Notes: generated by a model from the letters alone, not told the origin. 14,336 bases of DNA from Novosphingobium sp. (GCA_030830245.1 JAURNJ010000190.1:1-14336), one strand, 5' to 3'; counted from the stretch's first letter, positions 1 to 7,732 are shown. Made by a program: numbers and translations.

Positions 1-332
1 AAGTCCTTGAATTCGCCGTAAAGCTGCGCGGCGAGGATCTTGTTTGGCGCGAGGATCAGGGCGGGGCGTTGCAGCTCCTCGATCACCTTGGCCATGGTGA
101 AGGTCTTGCCCGAGCCGGTGACGCCGAGCAGTACCTGGGTCTGTTCGCCCTGCCGCGCGGCTTCGACCAGTTCGGCAATGGCGGTTGGCTGGTCTCCCGC
201 AGGCTCGTAATCCGACTGGATGCGGAACGGGATGCCGCCCTGCGATTTCTCCGGACGCGCGGGCTTGTGCGGAACGAATTGCCCGGAGGTGTCGGGCTCT
301 TCGAGCCCGCGGCGGATGACGAGTTCGGCCAT
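1..332 (-). CDS. uvrB: UvrABC excinuclease subunit B, 5' part (cut by the window edge)
   Basis: UvrB is the damage-verifying helicase-like subunit of cytoplasmic nucleotide excision repair; it receives lesions from UvrA and recruits UvrC. The 110 visible residues show the typical start of the family: a roughly 30-residue lead, the segment [17 protein letters not shown] at about 40-56, the Walker A motif GVTGSGKT at 70-77, and [14 protein letters not shown] at about 95-108. The ATG is at 332-330, and translation stays open to the left edge, so most of the protein lies outside the window. I see no strong ribosome binding site in front of it. The gene is divergent from the glycosyltransferase gene at 461. 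No clear SOS (LexA) box of the alphaproteobacterial GTTC-N7-GTTC type was found in the gap. The family call is secure. Confidence 0.97.
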   Translation of the reverse strand, partial: MAELVIRRGLEEPDTSGQFVPHKPARPEKSQGGIPFRIQSDYEPAGDQPTAIAELVEAARQGEQTQVLLGVTGSGKTFTMAKVIEELQRPALILAPNKILAAQLYGEFKD

Positions 333-401
333 GGTGTTTCAATAGGAACAAACCACGCCCGCGCAAGCTGGCGATTTCGCAAGCACGGTGCGGTCCGTGA
401 C

Positions 402-430
402 TTGAACTCCGGTATTCTGCATGCTTGGAT
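402..430 (+). promoter_or_regulatory. Weak candidate promoter for the glycosyltransferase gene
   Basis: TTGAAC at 402-407 could serve as a -35 box. A 17-nt spacer separates it from TTGGAT at 425-430, a poor -10 match. It would put a transcript start around 437, shortly before the GTG at 461. The spacing is right but the -10 is weak, so this is only a suggestion. Confidence 0.2.
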
Positions 431-460
431 GCGGGCTTCTATCCCTGTGGAAGTGGCACT

Positions 461-1366
461 GTGCAACGTTCAGCCACGATCGTGGTGCGCAATACCGGTC
501 TACTGGCGAACCGAATGTTCCAGCACATGTTCGCGCATGAACTTGCGTATCGGGTCGGTAAGCCGGTTACGATATGTGCGGAGAGCTTGCCTGAGTGGGG
601 CATATCATTGCCAGAGGCTGTCTTTCCGCAAGAAGGCACTGCACCGGACCCGCATGTGCTCCGCCTCCTGAACTTCAACCTCGATGCTGTCGCCACCGCC
701 TTGCGCCAGGGGATCGTTGGCCCGGTCATCCTCGAAGGTTGGCCGATGCGGATGGAGTATTACCGCGCGCCGGAACACTACGCGCAGCTGTTCAGTCCTG
801 ACGAAGCGCCGTCCTATAAGGCCTCGGACGATGAAGTGCTGCTCCACGTTCGTGCCGGCGACACGATCGACGGCCACCACCCGCTCTACTTTCCGCTGCC
901 CCCAGCCTATTACGCCAAAGTCATCGAGGAGACCGGTCTGCGTCCGGTCTTCATCGGCGAACTGGAGGACAATCGCTATGTTGAAATCCTGCGAAGCAGC
1001 TTCCCCGAAGCAGCCTTCCTGCCTCCCGCCGACGCCGTGGCAGATTTCCAAAGCCTGCGAAATGCCCGGCATGTCGCCCTTAGCATCAGTACGTTTTCAT
1101 GGCTGGCGACATGGCTTTCGTCCCATGCGCAGACCATTCACCTGCCTGTCTGCGGGATGTTTTACCCTCACCAGATCGGCCCAAATCTGCTGCCGGTGAG
1201 CGATTTGCGATACCGGTTTTACGAGGTGCCGTTTCCCGACATGAACGAGCGTGAGGCAACCGGCATGGACGCCTTGCTAGAACGCGAGGTGCAGGTCGGC
1301 ACTATCGAGCGCTCCGACTTGTTCGATATGGCGCGCAAGGCGTTGCTTGAGCCTCCCCCGCAATAG
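461..1366 (+). CDS. GT11-like (alpha-1,2-fucosyltransferase-type) glycosyltransferase
   Basis: This probably transfers a sugar, possibly fucose, onto a surface glycan. Three blocks recall family GT11: an N-terminal LLANRMFQ (residues 14-21), a divergent form of the family's GLGNQMFQ; HVRAGD (129-134), close to the HxRRxD motif; and STFSWLATWL (210-219), like the C-terminal NSSFSWWGAWL block. There is no signal peptide or membrane segment, so it should act in the cytoplasm. A TTG at 425 would give 313 residues. I chose GTG 461 (301 residues) because GGAAG at 449-453 sits 7 nt before it and the family motif begins close to the N-terminus. It stands alone, with no other glycan genes beside it. 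The second Arg of the classical HxRRxD motif is Ala here, so the donor and acceptor are uncertain. Confidence 0.7.
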   Translation: MQRSATIVVRNTGLLANRMFQHMFAHELAYRVGKPVTICAESLPEWGISLPEAVFPQEGTAPDPHVLRLLNFNLDAVATALRQGIVGPVILEGWPMRMEYYRAPEHYAQLFSPDEAPSYKASDDEVLLHVRAGDTIDGHHPLYFPLPPAYYAKVIEETGLRPVFIGELEDNRYVEILRSSFPEAAFLPPADAVADFQSLRNARHVALSISTFSWLATWLSSHAQTIHLPVCGMFYPHQIGPNLLPVSDLRYRFYEVPFPDMNEREATGMDALLEREVQVGTIERSDLFDMARKALLEPPPQ

Positions 1367-1450
1367 CTTTTGCGCCCGGCAGCCCTTGGCGCATTGGTCC
1401 GTTGAGGCTAGCCTGCGGCCAATTATCCGAATTCAATGAAGGGGGTAGTG

Positions 1451-1993
1451 ATGGCAATCAGGACGGGAACTGCGGCTCTGGCATTAGGCATGCTCGCCCT
1501 CGCCGGCTGCAATCAGGCCGACAAGGGCCCCAAGACGATGGAAGAGGCAAAGCAGGAAGCCGCCGAGCTCGAACGTCCCGAGCCGGGCCAGTACACCCAG
1601 TCGATGAAGGTCACCAAATTCTAGATGCCCGGCGCCCCGCCCGAAATGGCCGCGCAGATGAAAGCCGCGCTTGGTCAGGCGCAGGCTACCGAATTCTGCC
1701 TGACCAAGGAAATGTCGGACAAGGGCTTCGAGGAAATGTTCCGCGAGATCGGCAAGGGCGGTGAGTGCAAGTATCAGCGCTTCGATGTTTCGGGCGGCAA
1801 GCTCGATGCCCTGCTCGAATGCGAGAGCAAGACCGAGGGCAAGGGCACAATCAAGATGGCAGGCACAGTTGGCTCTGAAGGTTCGGACGTGACCGTCGAG
1901 ATCGACACCAAGAACCCGGCATCGCCGATGGGCAACACGGTTATCGGCATGCAGATGATCTCGAAGCGCACCGGCGATTGCAAGGCGGGGTAA
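1451..1993 (+). pseudogene. DUF3617-family lipoprotein gene interrupted by an in-frame TAG
   Basis: The first part encodes a lipoprotein signal ending in the lipobox LALAGC (lipidated Cys about residue 20), then a linker and the start of a DUF3617 domain (PGQYTQSMKVTKF). A TAG at 1622-1624 stops the frame. The same frame continues at once with MPGAPPEMAAQMK and runs to TAA at 1991-1993, keeping the domain's usual features: a Cys after the Met-rich helix (FCLT), a second Cys (GECKYQRF), LLECESK, and a late Cys (TGDC). Together they make one normal-length protein of about 180 residues, so the TAG looks like a single-base change from GAG, AAG or CAG. ATG 1451 is preferred over 1436 because AAGGGGG at 1439-1445 is well placed. 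Restart at ATG 1625 has no good ribosome binding site and would give a protein without a signal. The function of DUF3617 is not known. A sequencing error is possible. Confidence 0.8.
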
Positions 1994-2002
1994 GTCCCCG
2001 CC
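1984..2002. terminator. Short perfect hairpin between convergent genes
   Basis: GGCGGGG (1984-1990) and CCCCGCC (1996-2002) form a perfect 7-bp stem with a 5-nt loop. The loop contains the TAA stop of the lipoprotein gene, and the right arm abuts the TAG stop (2003-2005) of the minus-strand EthD-like gene. It fits a shared terminator for two convergent units, but neither side has a T-tract, so intrinsic termination would be weak. Confidence 0.4.
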
Positions 2003-2365
2003 CTAGGACCGGCATTCCTCCACCAGCTGCACCCGCATGGACGCGCGGTCCATGAACCGGGCCTCGTCTTCGGCCACGCGCCTGCCGATCTCGGGATCGG
2101 CAAGCAGGCTCATGGTCTTGCGATAGAGGTCTTCGCTTTCGTAGGTGATCTCGGTCATCACATCGAACAGCGGTTCGCTCGAGCGGCCGGGATCGCCGTG
2201 CGGCGCGCGGTGTTCGGCGTCTTCCAGTCGGTAATTGCGGCGATAGTCGCACCAGTTGGCGAGGAGGCCGGTGACGAGCGGGACATGGCGTTCCTCGTAA
2301 TAGGCCTTGAACTCGGCGATGGTCATGCCCGGCCTGCGATTGAACAGGCAGACCATCTTGATCAT
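2003..2365 (-). CDS. EthD-domain (dimeric alpha/beta barrel) protein
   Basis: A small 120-residue protein with the EthD/ferredoxin-like dimeric alpha-beta barrel pattern: MIKMVCLFNRRPGMTIAEFKAYYEERHVPL at the N-terminus (first strand, helix, then the typical Y-x-E-x-H-x-P-L), and later the segment DVMTEITYESED. Members are small cytoplasmic proteins often found beside catabolic genes; a few act as decarboxylases or cyclases, and most have no proven reaction. A GTG at 2371 is possible, but ATG 2365 has GGAAGGA about 7 nt upstream and is preferred. It starts 24 bp after the stop of the flavoprotein gene at 2390-4051 on the same strand, so the two are probably co-transcribed. The fold is fairly sure; the substrate is unknown. 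Confidence 0.82.
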   Translation of the reverse strand: MIKMVCLFNRRPGMTIAEFKAYYEERHVPLVTGLLANWCDYRRNYRLEDAEHRAPHGDPGRSSEPLFDVMTEITYESEDLYRKTMSLLADPEIGRRVAEDEARFMDRASMRVQLVEECRS

Positions 2366-2389
2366 GGCCACGTCCTTCCCGTGCCTGGT

Positions 2390-4051
2390 CTACAACACCT
2401 GGTTGCCCAGACCTGCTGCGTGCTTTGCCGCAACGAAACCGAAGGTCAGGCTTGGCCCCACCGAGCAACCTGCGCCGGGATAGGTGCGGCCCATCACTGC
2501 CGCCGTGGTCGTGCCGGTGGCGTAGAGGCCCGGGATCGGCGTCCCATCCTCGCGGAGCACCCGCGCGCTTGAATCGGTCACCGCGCCGCCGAAGGTGCCG
2601 ACATCGCCGGGCACGATCTGCATGGCATAGAACGGCCCTTCCTCAACCGTGCCCAGCGCAGGGTTGGGGGTCTGCGTGTGATCGCCCAGCCACTTGTCGT
2701 ATTCGCGGTTGCCGCGCCCGAAATCCTCGTCCTTGCCCTTGCGCGCGAACCCGTTGAAGCGCTCGGTGGTTGCCTTGAGCGTCGCGGGATCGACCCCGAT
2801 TTCCTTGGCGAGACCTTCGATCGTTGGCGCGGTCTTGAGAAAGCCGGAGCTGAACCACTCGTCCGGCTTCTTCGATCCGGGCATCGAGTCGGCCATCATG
2901 TGATAGCGCTTGAACTGGCTGTCCATGATCACCCAGCTCGGCACGGCGGGCACGGTCTTGTGCCTCTCCAGCATCGACTGGCAGAACAGCATGTAGGAGC
3001 CGCCCTCGCTCATGTAGCGCACGCCCGTCTGGTCGACCATGAAGGCATGTGGCTTGGCGAGCTGCATCTGTGCGCCGACCGGACCGCCGGTAGGCGACAT
3101 GAACATCTGGTTGCCCACCATCTCCTCCATTTGGCCCATGGCCGCGCCGATGCGCATCAGTTCCTTGTGCATGTCGCCGGTGTCGCCCTCGCCGGCGTGG
3201 GTCCATTCCTTGCGGGTATGCGGGATGTACTGGTCGCGCATTTCCTGGTTCCAGGCAAAGCCGCCCGCGTTGAGCAGTACGCCGAGCCGAGCGCCCACGC
3301 GCCACGGCTTGCCGTCCTTCTCGGTGACGATTCCGGTGACAGCTCCGCTTTCCACGATGATCTCGCGCACTGGTGAGTTGTTGCGGATGTCCGCGCCCGA
3401 ATTGAGCGCGGCCTGCAGCATGCGCCCTTGCAGCGCCGCGCCCGCAGTCACCCATTTCTTGCCGGTCAGCTTGCCGAGCCAAAGGCGCAGCTGCATTGTC
3501 ACTGCCAGCCGTCGCGCAGTCCACGAACGCTTGATCAGCGGCAGCATCACCCCGTCGAAGATCGGCAGCGGATAGGGGAAGGCATTGGGCCGCAGCTTGT
3601 GTTTCCATTCGCCCAGCTCGTTGACGTTGAACAGCTTGGCGTGGACGGTGCGGGTCAGCATGCCGCCGGGATTATCGTCGTAATAGTCGGGCCACTTGGG
3701 CGCCTTCTCAAAGGGGATGCCCTTGCGCATGAGAAAGTCGATCATCGCATTGGCTTCGACGATATATGTGCGGCGCTTCTCGCGGCTGGTGCCGGGCGCG
3801 TCGCCGGGATAGGCCTCGACCACAGAGTTCAGGTATTGCTCGGCCTTTTCGAGGCTGTCCTCGATCCCTTCCTCGCGATTGAAGCGGTTGTTGGGGATCC
3901 ACATCACCCCGCCCGACTTGGCGGTGGACCCGCCGACCAGCTGGGTCTTTTCCAGTATCAGCACGGACTTGCCCGCCTCGGCCATGACCAGCGCCGCGCT
4001 CATCGAACCACCGCCGCTGCCGACGATGACAAAATCGAACTCTTCATCCAT
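2390..4051 (-). CDS. 3-ketosteroid delta-1-dehydrogenase-like FAD-dependent oxidoreductase
   Basis: This is a 553-residue FAD_binding_2 flavoprotein. The N-terminus holds the dinucleotide-binding loop VGSGGGSMSAA (residues 10-20), ending in an acidic ILEK, followed by GGSTAKSGGVMW. Near 121-128 is WPDYYDDN, at the place where KstD enzymes carry an active-site Tyr (Tyr119 in the Rhodococcus enzyme). The C-terminus has GRTYPGAG, with Tyr524 and Gly528 matching the KstD pair Tyr487/Gly491, followed by the family's SVGPSLTFGFVAAKHAA. KstD introduces the C1-C2 double bond into 3-ketosteroids. A relative acting on another cyclic ketone, or a KsdD-like paralogue, is possible. ATG 4051 is preferred to GTG 4066 because GGAGAG lies 6-8 nt before it. 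The gene leads a likely two-gene unit with the EthD-like gene. The family is confident, the substrate less so. Confidence 0.85.
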   Translation of the reverse strand: MDEEFDFVIVGSGGGSMSAALVMAEAGKSVLILEKTQLVGGSTAKSGGVMWIPNNRFNREEGIEDSLEKAEQYLNSVVEAYPGDAPGTSREKRRTYIVEANAMIDFLMRKGIPFEKAPKWPDYYDDNPGGMLTRTVHAKLFNVNELGEWKHKLRPNAFPYPLPIFDGVMLPLIKRSWTARRLAVTMQLRLWLGKLTGKKWVTAGAALQGRMLQAALNSGADIRNNSPVREIIVESGAVTGIVTEKDGKPWRVGARLGVLLNAGGFAWNQEMRDQYIPHTRKEWTHAGEGDTGDMHKELMRIGAAMGQMEEMVGNQMFMSPTGGPVGAQMQLAKPHAFMVDQTGVRYMSEGGSYMLFCQSMLERHKTVPAVPSWVIMDSQFKRYHMMADSMPGSKKPDEWFSSGFLKTAPTIEGLAKEIGVDPATLKATTERFNGFARKGKDEDFGRGNREYDKWLGDHTQTPNPALGTVEEGPFYAMQIVPGDVGTFGGAVTDSSARVLREDGTPIPGLYATGTTTAAVMGRTYPGAGCSVGPSLTFGFVAAKHAAGLGNQVL

Positions 4052-4271
4052 TTCCGACTCTCCCACTCCGCGGTTTGCCCGGTTTTCGATGTGGCAAGCA
4101 TGGTCTGCCTGTCCTTCGTGCGCAAGAGCCTCGAATTCGCCGACAATCTAAACCTGCGGTTCAGGCGGTTCGTGCCAATGTTTCAATTTGATGGCAGCAG
4201 GCGAAAATGGGTGACTTCACGGCAACTGTGAGTGACGGGACCCGTTTGGCTAACAGCGGCAGAATGGCGAA
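4052..4271. other. Divergent intergenic region, no gene seen
   Basis: This 220-bp gap separates the divergent flavoprotein and hydrolase genes, so it should hold both promoters. I see no convincing -35/-10 pair, no strong palindrome that would suggest a repressor operator, and no small ORF with a good ribosome binding site. No transcription regulator gene adjoins it. Confidence 0.6.
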
Positions 4272-5069
4272 ATGCTGAACCAGGTTGGAACCCTTGCGAC
4301 TTCAACGCTGACATCCCTGACCGGGGAGGCGGGCAAGAGGCTGGGCGAGCTGACGCGGCGCGCGGCCTTGGCGCGCGTGCCCGCGCCGGCGGGCGTGAAC
4401 GGTCCGCCGGCGCGGCTGCTTTGGGGCGAGATGGGCGAGTTCTCGCGACGCCGCCGCGAACGGCAGGTTCCGCTCGACGCCGGTCCGGCCCGCAACCCGC
4501 AACCGGTCATGCTGCTGCCCGGCTTTTTCGCACATCCGCGCCGGATGCGGGCGATGCGCGATGCGCTGACGCTCGCGAGCCACGACGCGCGCGACTGGGG
4601 CCTTGGCTTCAATCTCGGGCCGACGTCGGAGAATTTCTCCTTCCTGCTGCGCCGTGTCGAGCAACTGGCGCAGACTTCGCGCGCGCCAGTTGCGCTGGTT
4701 GGCTGGAGCCTTGGTGGCCTGTTCGCGCGCGAAATCGCCTGCCGCCTGCCGGGCCAGGTCGCGCGAGTCATCACCATGGGCACGCCGTTTTCCGGCGATC
4801 CGCATGCCAACAATGCCTGGCGGGCCTACCAGTTCGTGACCGGGCGCGCGGTCGACGATCCGCCTTTCGAACTCGCTGCCGCGCCCAAGCCGCCGGTTCC
4901 GACTGTTGCCTTGTGGAGCCCGCGAGACGGCGTGGTCCATCCGCGCGCCGCTGCGGGCTGGCCGCATGAGCGGGACCGCGCGGTGGCCCTTCGCTGTACG
5001 CACCTGGGATTTGCCAGTGGCCGCGAGGCAATCGCCGAAGTGTTGCGCCAGCTCGACTACCCCGACTGA
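4272..5069 (+). CDS. Alpha/beta hydrolase (lipase/esterase-like)
   Basis: A 265-residue alpha/beta-hydrolase. The strand and oxyanion-hole segment MLLPGFFA lies at about 80-87, the nucleophile elbow is GWSLGG with Ser146, the likely acid is Asp219 in SPRDG, and the likely catalytic His is His244 in CTHLGF. TMGTPFSGDP (168-177) resembles the lipase/PGAP1-type segment after the nucleophile helix. The first 75 residues are Arg- and Ala-rich and not a clear secretion signal, so a cytoplasmic ester or lipid hydrolase is likely. ATG 4272 is the first ATG in the frame, with only a weak GGCGAA before it. The MFS transporter gene follows after 70 bp on the same strand, and the two may be one transcript. 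The substrate cannot be read from the sequence. Confidence 0.85.
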   Translation: MLNQVGTLATSTLTSLTGEAGKRLGELTRRAALARVPAPAGVNGPPARLLWGEMGEFSRRRRERQVPLDAGPARNPQPVMLLPGFFAHPRRMRAMRDALTLASHDARDWGLGFNLGPTSENFSFLLRRVEQLAQTSRAPVALVGWSLGGLFAREIACRLPGQVARVITMGTPFSGDPHANNAWRAYQFVTGRAVDDPPFELAAAPKPPVPTVALWSPRDGVVHPRAAAGWPHERDRAVALRCTHLGFASGREAIAEVLRQLDYPD

Positions 5070-5139
5070 TCGGCACAAACCACTTGCGGCCGCCTGCCGC
5101 GCGGCGCATTGCGAACGGAATGAGGGGGGACAGGGCGCA

Positions 5140-6408
5140 GTGACAGGCAACTTCGCAATCGGCTGGCGGCAGGTCTGGCTGAGCCTGATCCTGCTCGCCG
5201 CCGGATCGATGGTCACGGTCACCTACGGCATCATCTCGGTACCGCTGATGGAGGAATTCCAGCCGAGCCGCGCCGTGCTGATGATGGCCATGTCGGTGGT
5301 TGCGGTGGCAATCGCCGTGCTTGCCCCGCCATTGGGCACCCTGCTCGACAGGGTATCGCTGCGCGCCGCGATCCTGGTCGGCTGCGTCCTCCTGAGCGCC
5401 GGATACCTCGCGCTCTCGTTCGCCACCGAGTTCTGGCAGGTGCTGGTGATCTACGGCGTGTTCATGGCGCCCTCGCAACTGACCGTCGGTGCCATGGCCA
5501 TGACCGTGCTTATCTCGCGCTGGTTTTCGGCTGCGCGCGGGCGGGCCATGGGCATCGCCCTGACCGGGGTTTCCATCGGCGGTATCGTATTTCCGCTGAT
5601 GGCGCAGTTCCTGCTCGACCACTTCGACTGGCGCACGGCGATGCGGCTGTTCGCGCTGCTGCTCACGCTGGTTACCTTTCCGATCGCGATGATGGTGATC
5701 AATCGGCCCGCCGATGTCGGCCTCCACCCGGATGGTGACGACAAGGAACCAGAACACGCCGATGCGGACGCCTACGAGGCGACTGGCCTCACCAGCAAGG
5801 CAATCCTTGCCAATCCGACCTTCTGGATCCTGGCGCTCATCCTGTCGGTGTTCTTCTCGGCGATGCGCGGCGTCATCACCAATATCGCCCCGATGGCCAT
5901 GGACGAGGGCATCGATCCGACCCTGATCGCCTGGCTCGTCTCGTCCTATGCCGTTGCCGGGCTGATCGCCAAGCTGGTCTATGCATGGATTGCCGACCGG
6001 GCCAGTCCCAAGCTGTTGCTGGCGATCGTCATGGTCGGCGGAGGAGCGGCGCATGTCTGCCTGATCTTCGCCGAACAGGGCCTTCCGGCGATCGCCGCCG
6101 GTGCCGTGCTGATCGGCCTGACCGGCGGTTCGCTGCTGCCGATGCAAGGCTACCTCGTGCCGCGGATCTTCGGGCGCGCGGTGGTCGGCAAGGTTTCCGG
6201 GCTGCTGGGGCTTGCCCTGTTCGTGTTCAACGTATTCTCGCCGCCGTTGTTCGGGCTGATCCACGATCTTTTCGGCAACTACGACGTGGTCTATCTCGCT
6301 TACGCAGTGATGACGGTTGCGATGGTCCTGCTGCTGCCCGCCATGCGCATCGATCCCAGGCCATTGACCGGCCCCGGCGACGAAGTCCCGATCATCATTC
6401 CGGACTGA
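5140..6408 (+). CDS. MFS transporter (monocarboxylate / oxalate-formate antiporter-like)
   Basis: A 422-residue protein with about 12 hydrophobic segments in the two six-helix halves of the major facilitator superfamily, split by a charged loop (around GDDKEPEHADAD). Motif A appears as GTLLDRVSLR (66-75). The block RWFSAARGRAMGIA (127-140) is typical of the monocarboxylate and oxalate-formate branch, which moves organic acids. It should sit in the inner membrane. The frame is open further upstream, to 4906, but that part overlaps the hydrolase gene in another frame and reads as unstructured Arg/Ala-rich sequence. GTG 5140 is the likely start, with GAGGGGGGA 9 nt upstream and the first membrane helix soon after. 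Its place beside the hydrolase and near the flavoprotein gene suggests a carbon-source transporter; the substrate is not known. Confidence 0.9.
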   Translation: MTGNFAIGWRQVWLSLILLAAGSMVTVTYGIISVPLMEEFQPSRAVLMMAMSVVAVAIAVLAPPLGTLLDRVSLRAAILVGCVLLSAGYLALSFATEFWQVLVIYGVFMAPSQLTVGAMAMTVLISRWFSAARGRAMGIALTGVSIGGIVFPLMAQFLLDHFDWRTAMRLFALLLTLVTFPIAMMVINRPADVGLHPDGDDKEPEHADADAYEATGLTSKAILANPTFWILALILSVFFSAMRGVITNIAPMAMDEGIDPTLIAWLVSSYAVAGLIAKLVYAWIADRASPKLLLAIVMVGGGAAHVCLIFAEQGLPAIAAGAVLIGLTGGSLLPMQGYLVPRIFGRAVVGKVSGLLGLALFVFNVFSPPLFGLIHDLFGNYDVVYLAYAVMTVAMVLLLPAMRIDPRPLTGPGDEVPIIIPD

Positions 6409-6459
6409 ATTCGAAGGGCGCCTAGGAAAATCTGGTTCCTGTTTCGTCGCGCGATGCTT

Positions 6460-6560
6460 TAGAGCGTTTTCCGTTCAAGCTGACGCGAACGGAAAAGCGA
6501 CGCTCATGCGCCGCGCGGGCTAGTCGCGGCTTCCGTCCATATTGATAGGAAACCGCTCTA
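6460..6560. repeat. TA-flanked palindromic element, possibly MITE-like
   Basis: A 97-bp stretch (6462-6558) is bounded by TA on both sides (6460-6461 and 6559-6560). Its ends are near-perfect inverted repeats: GAGCGTTTTCC (6462-6472) against GGAAACCGCTC (6548-6558), 10 of 11 matching. Inside, TTTTCCGTTC (6467-6476) and GAACGGAAAA (6487-6496) form a perfect 10-bp stem with a 10-nt loop. This extends to GAGCG/CGCTC (6462-6466 and 6501-6505) past a 4-nt bulge. Similar GAGCG-TTTTCC palindromes occur between genes in many alphaproteobacteria. The TA flanks fit an IS630/Tc1-type target duplication. It lies between two convergent genes and may also stop transcription. Its copy number cannot be seen from one window. 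Confidence 0.6.
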
Positions 6561-7703
6561 GAACCTGAGCTTCAGCTCCTCCACCCCGAGCATTTCCCGC
6601 CCGAGCCCGCGCAGGTGGATCGCGCCGAAGGTCGGATGTTTCAGCCCGGTTAGAACGTCGCGCAGGCAACGCTGGATCGGATCGTCAAGCCGGACCGCAC
6701 CGGTCGCGGAATTGTCGAAAACGAACAGCACCATCTCGCGCGCCGCCCGACCGAGCACATTGGCGGCATGCATGCACTGCACCGCGATCTCGCGGCTGGT
6801 CCGACCTTGCGCGCGGAAATGGCGATCCTGCTTGGCCAGCAGGGCAAGATAATGCCCCCGGGCTGCGTCGAGCCGGGCTTGTGCTTCGCCCAGACCCTGC
6901 TGGACCGCCTGATCTCCTGCCTGCGAGTTCTGCGCCTTGAAGCGCTGGACTGTAGAAGCGGTGGCGACCAGTTCGCTCACCGCTCGGCGCGCCAAGCCGC
7001 TGGCGAACGCAGCCATGCCGATCTGGTGCAACGCGGCCGATCCGGTGGTCGAAACCGGGGCCGCATCGGGCAGGTCCATCAGCGGATACTCGAAGCATCG
7101 GTGCGTGGGTACGAAAGCACGGTCGATCTCGTAATCGACACTGTGCGTGGCCTTGAGGCACATGACCTGCCAGCTGCCAGGCACGAAGTGGACCTCGGCT
7201 TTGGGTATGGCATAGGAACGGAACCATTGCTGGCCTTCCCGGTCAGGCAAAGCTTCGGTGCCCAGCACCCATTGCGCGAGCGAGCTGCCCGATCCCCAGC
7301 CGAACTTTTCTGAAACGAGAAATCCGCCTTCTGCCGGCTGCGATGTCGCGCGCGGCAACAGGCCGGTCCACATCGCGACGGGGCCATTGCCGAACACGTC
7401 ACGGCGGCCCGCTTCGGGCGCTGCGCGATGGAACATGAAGTTGGTGGCGTTGCAGATCGCCATGCACCAGGCTGCGGAACCGTCTGCCGAGGAGATAGCC
7501 TCGACCGCTTCGAAATATTCTGGAATGCTGGTGGCCGGCTCTCCCTTTCCGTCTGGCAGGAGAAGGGCGAACATGTCCTGTTCGAACAGCGCGGCGGCGA
7601 CCTTGTCAGTCAGGCGGCCAAGAGTTTCGGCCGCGGCGGCCTCGCTGTCGATCAGTTCGCACAGCGATCTGGCCCGCTCGATTGCACCGCCGCCTTCGGC
7701 CAT
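6558..7703 (-). CDS. Acyl-CoA dehydrogenase-fold flavoprotein (HsaA / group D monooxygenase-like)
   Basis: A 381-residue protein of the acyl-CoA dehydrogenase fold. The mid-domain has SSADGSAAWCMA (71-82), then WTGLLPRAT (112-120) and FGWGSGS (134-140). CLKATHSVDYEIDRAFVP (182-199) is the usual end of the beta domain. The C-terminal helix bundle ends with DPIQRCLRDVLTGLKHPTF (341-359), the pattern of the Acyl-CoA_dh_2 branch. That branch includes the two-component flavin monooxygenases HsaA (steroid A-ring phenol) and HpaB-like enzymes, as well as some dehydrogenases. ATG 7703 has AAGGGTGA 5 nt before it. It starts 29 bp after yifB ends, so it is probably read with yifB. The stop codon TAG (6558-6560) lies exactly on the right edge of the palindromic element, so the C-terminus may have been set by its insertion. 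A reductase partner is not in the window. Confidence 0.8.
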   Translation of the reverse strand: MAEGGGAIERARSLCELIDSEAAAAETLGRLTDKVAAALFEQDMFALLLPDGKGEPATSIPEYFEAVEAISSADGSAAWCMAICNATNFMFHRAAPEAGRRDVFGNGPVAMWTGLLPRATSQPAEGGFLVSEKFGWGSGSSLAQWVLGTEALPDREGQQWFRSYAIPKAEVHFVPGSWQVMCLKATHSVDYEIDRAFVPTHRCFEYPLMDLPDAAPVSTTGSAALHQIGMAAFASGLARRAVSELVATASTVQRFKAQNSQAGDQAVQQGLGEAQARLDAARGHYLALLAKQDRHFRAQGRTSREIAVQCMHAANVLGRAAREMVLFVFDNSATGAVRLDDPIQRCLRDVLTGLKHPTFGAIHLRGLGREMLGVEELKLRF

Positions 7704-7732
7704 CGCTTCACCCTTTGGCTGTTTGCGCGGCC

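Noticed and set aside
333..460. SOS (LexA) box before uvrB
   Set aside because: Several GTTC or GAAC units are present, but none forms the GTTC-N7-GTTC direct repeat expected in alphaproteobacteria.
1622..1624. Programmed recoding of the TAG, such as pyrrolysine
   Set aside because: DUF3617 proteins have no known special residue here, and pyrrolysine use is not expected in Sphingomonadales. A nonsense mutation or sequencing error is simpler.
4906..5139. N-terminal extension of the MFS transporter
   Set aside because: This part overlaps the hydrolase gene in another frame and has no protein-like pattern, while GTG 5140 has a strong ribosome binding site just before the first membrane helix.
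4771..6264. A 497-codon open frame on the minus strand opposite the MFS gene
   Set aside because: His/Gln/Asp/Arg-rich composition with no domain, typical of the antisense of a membrane protein gene.
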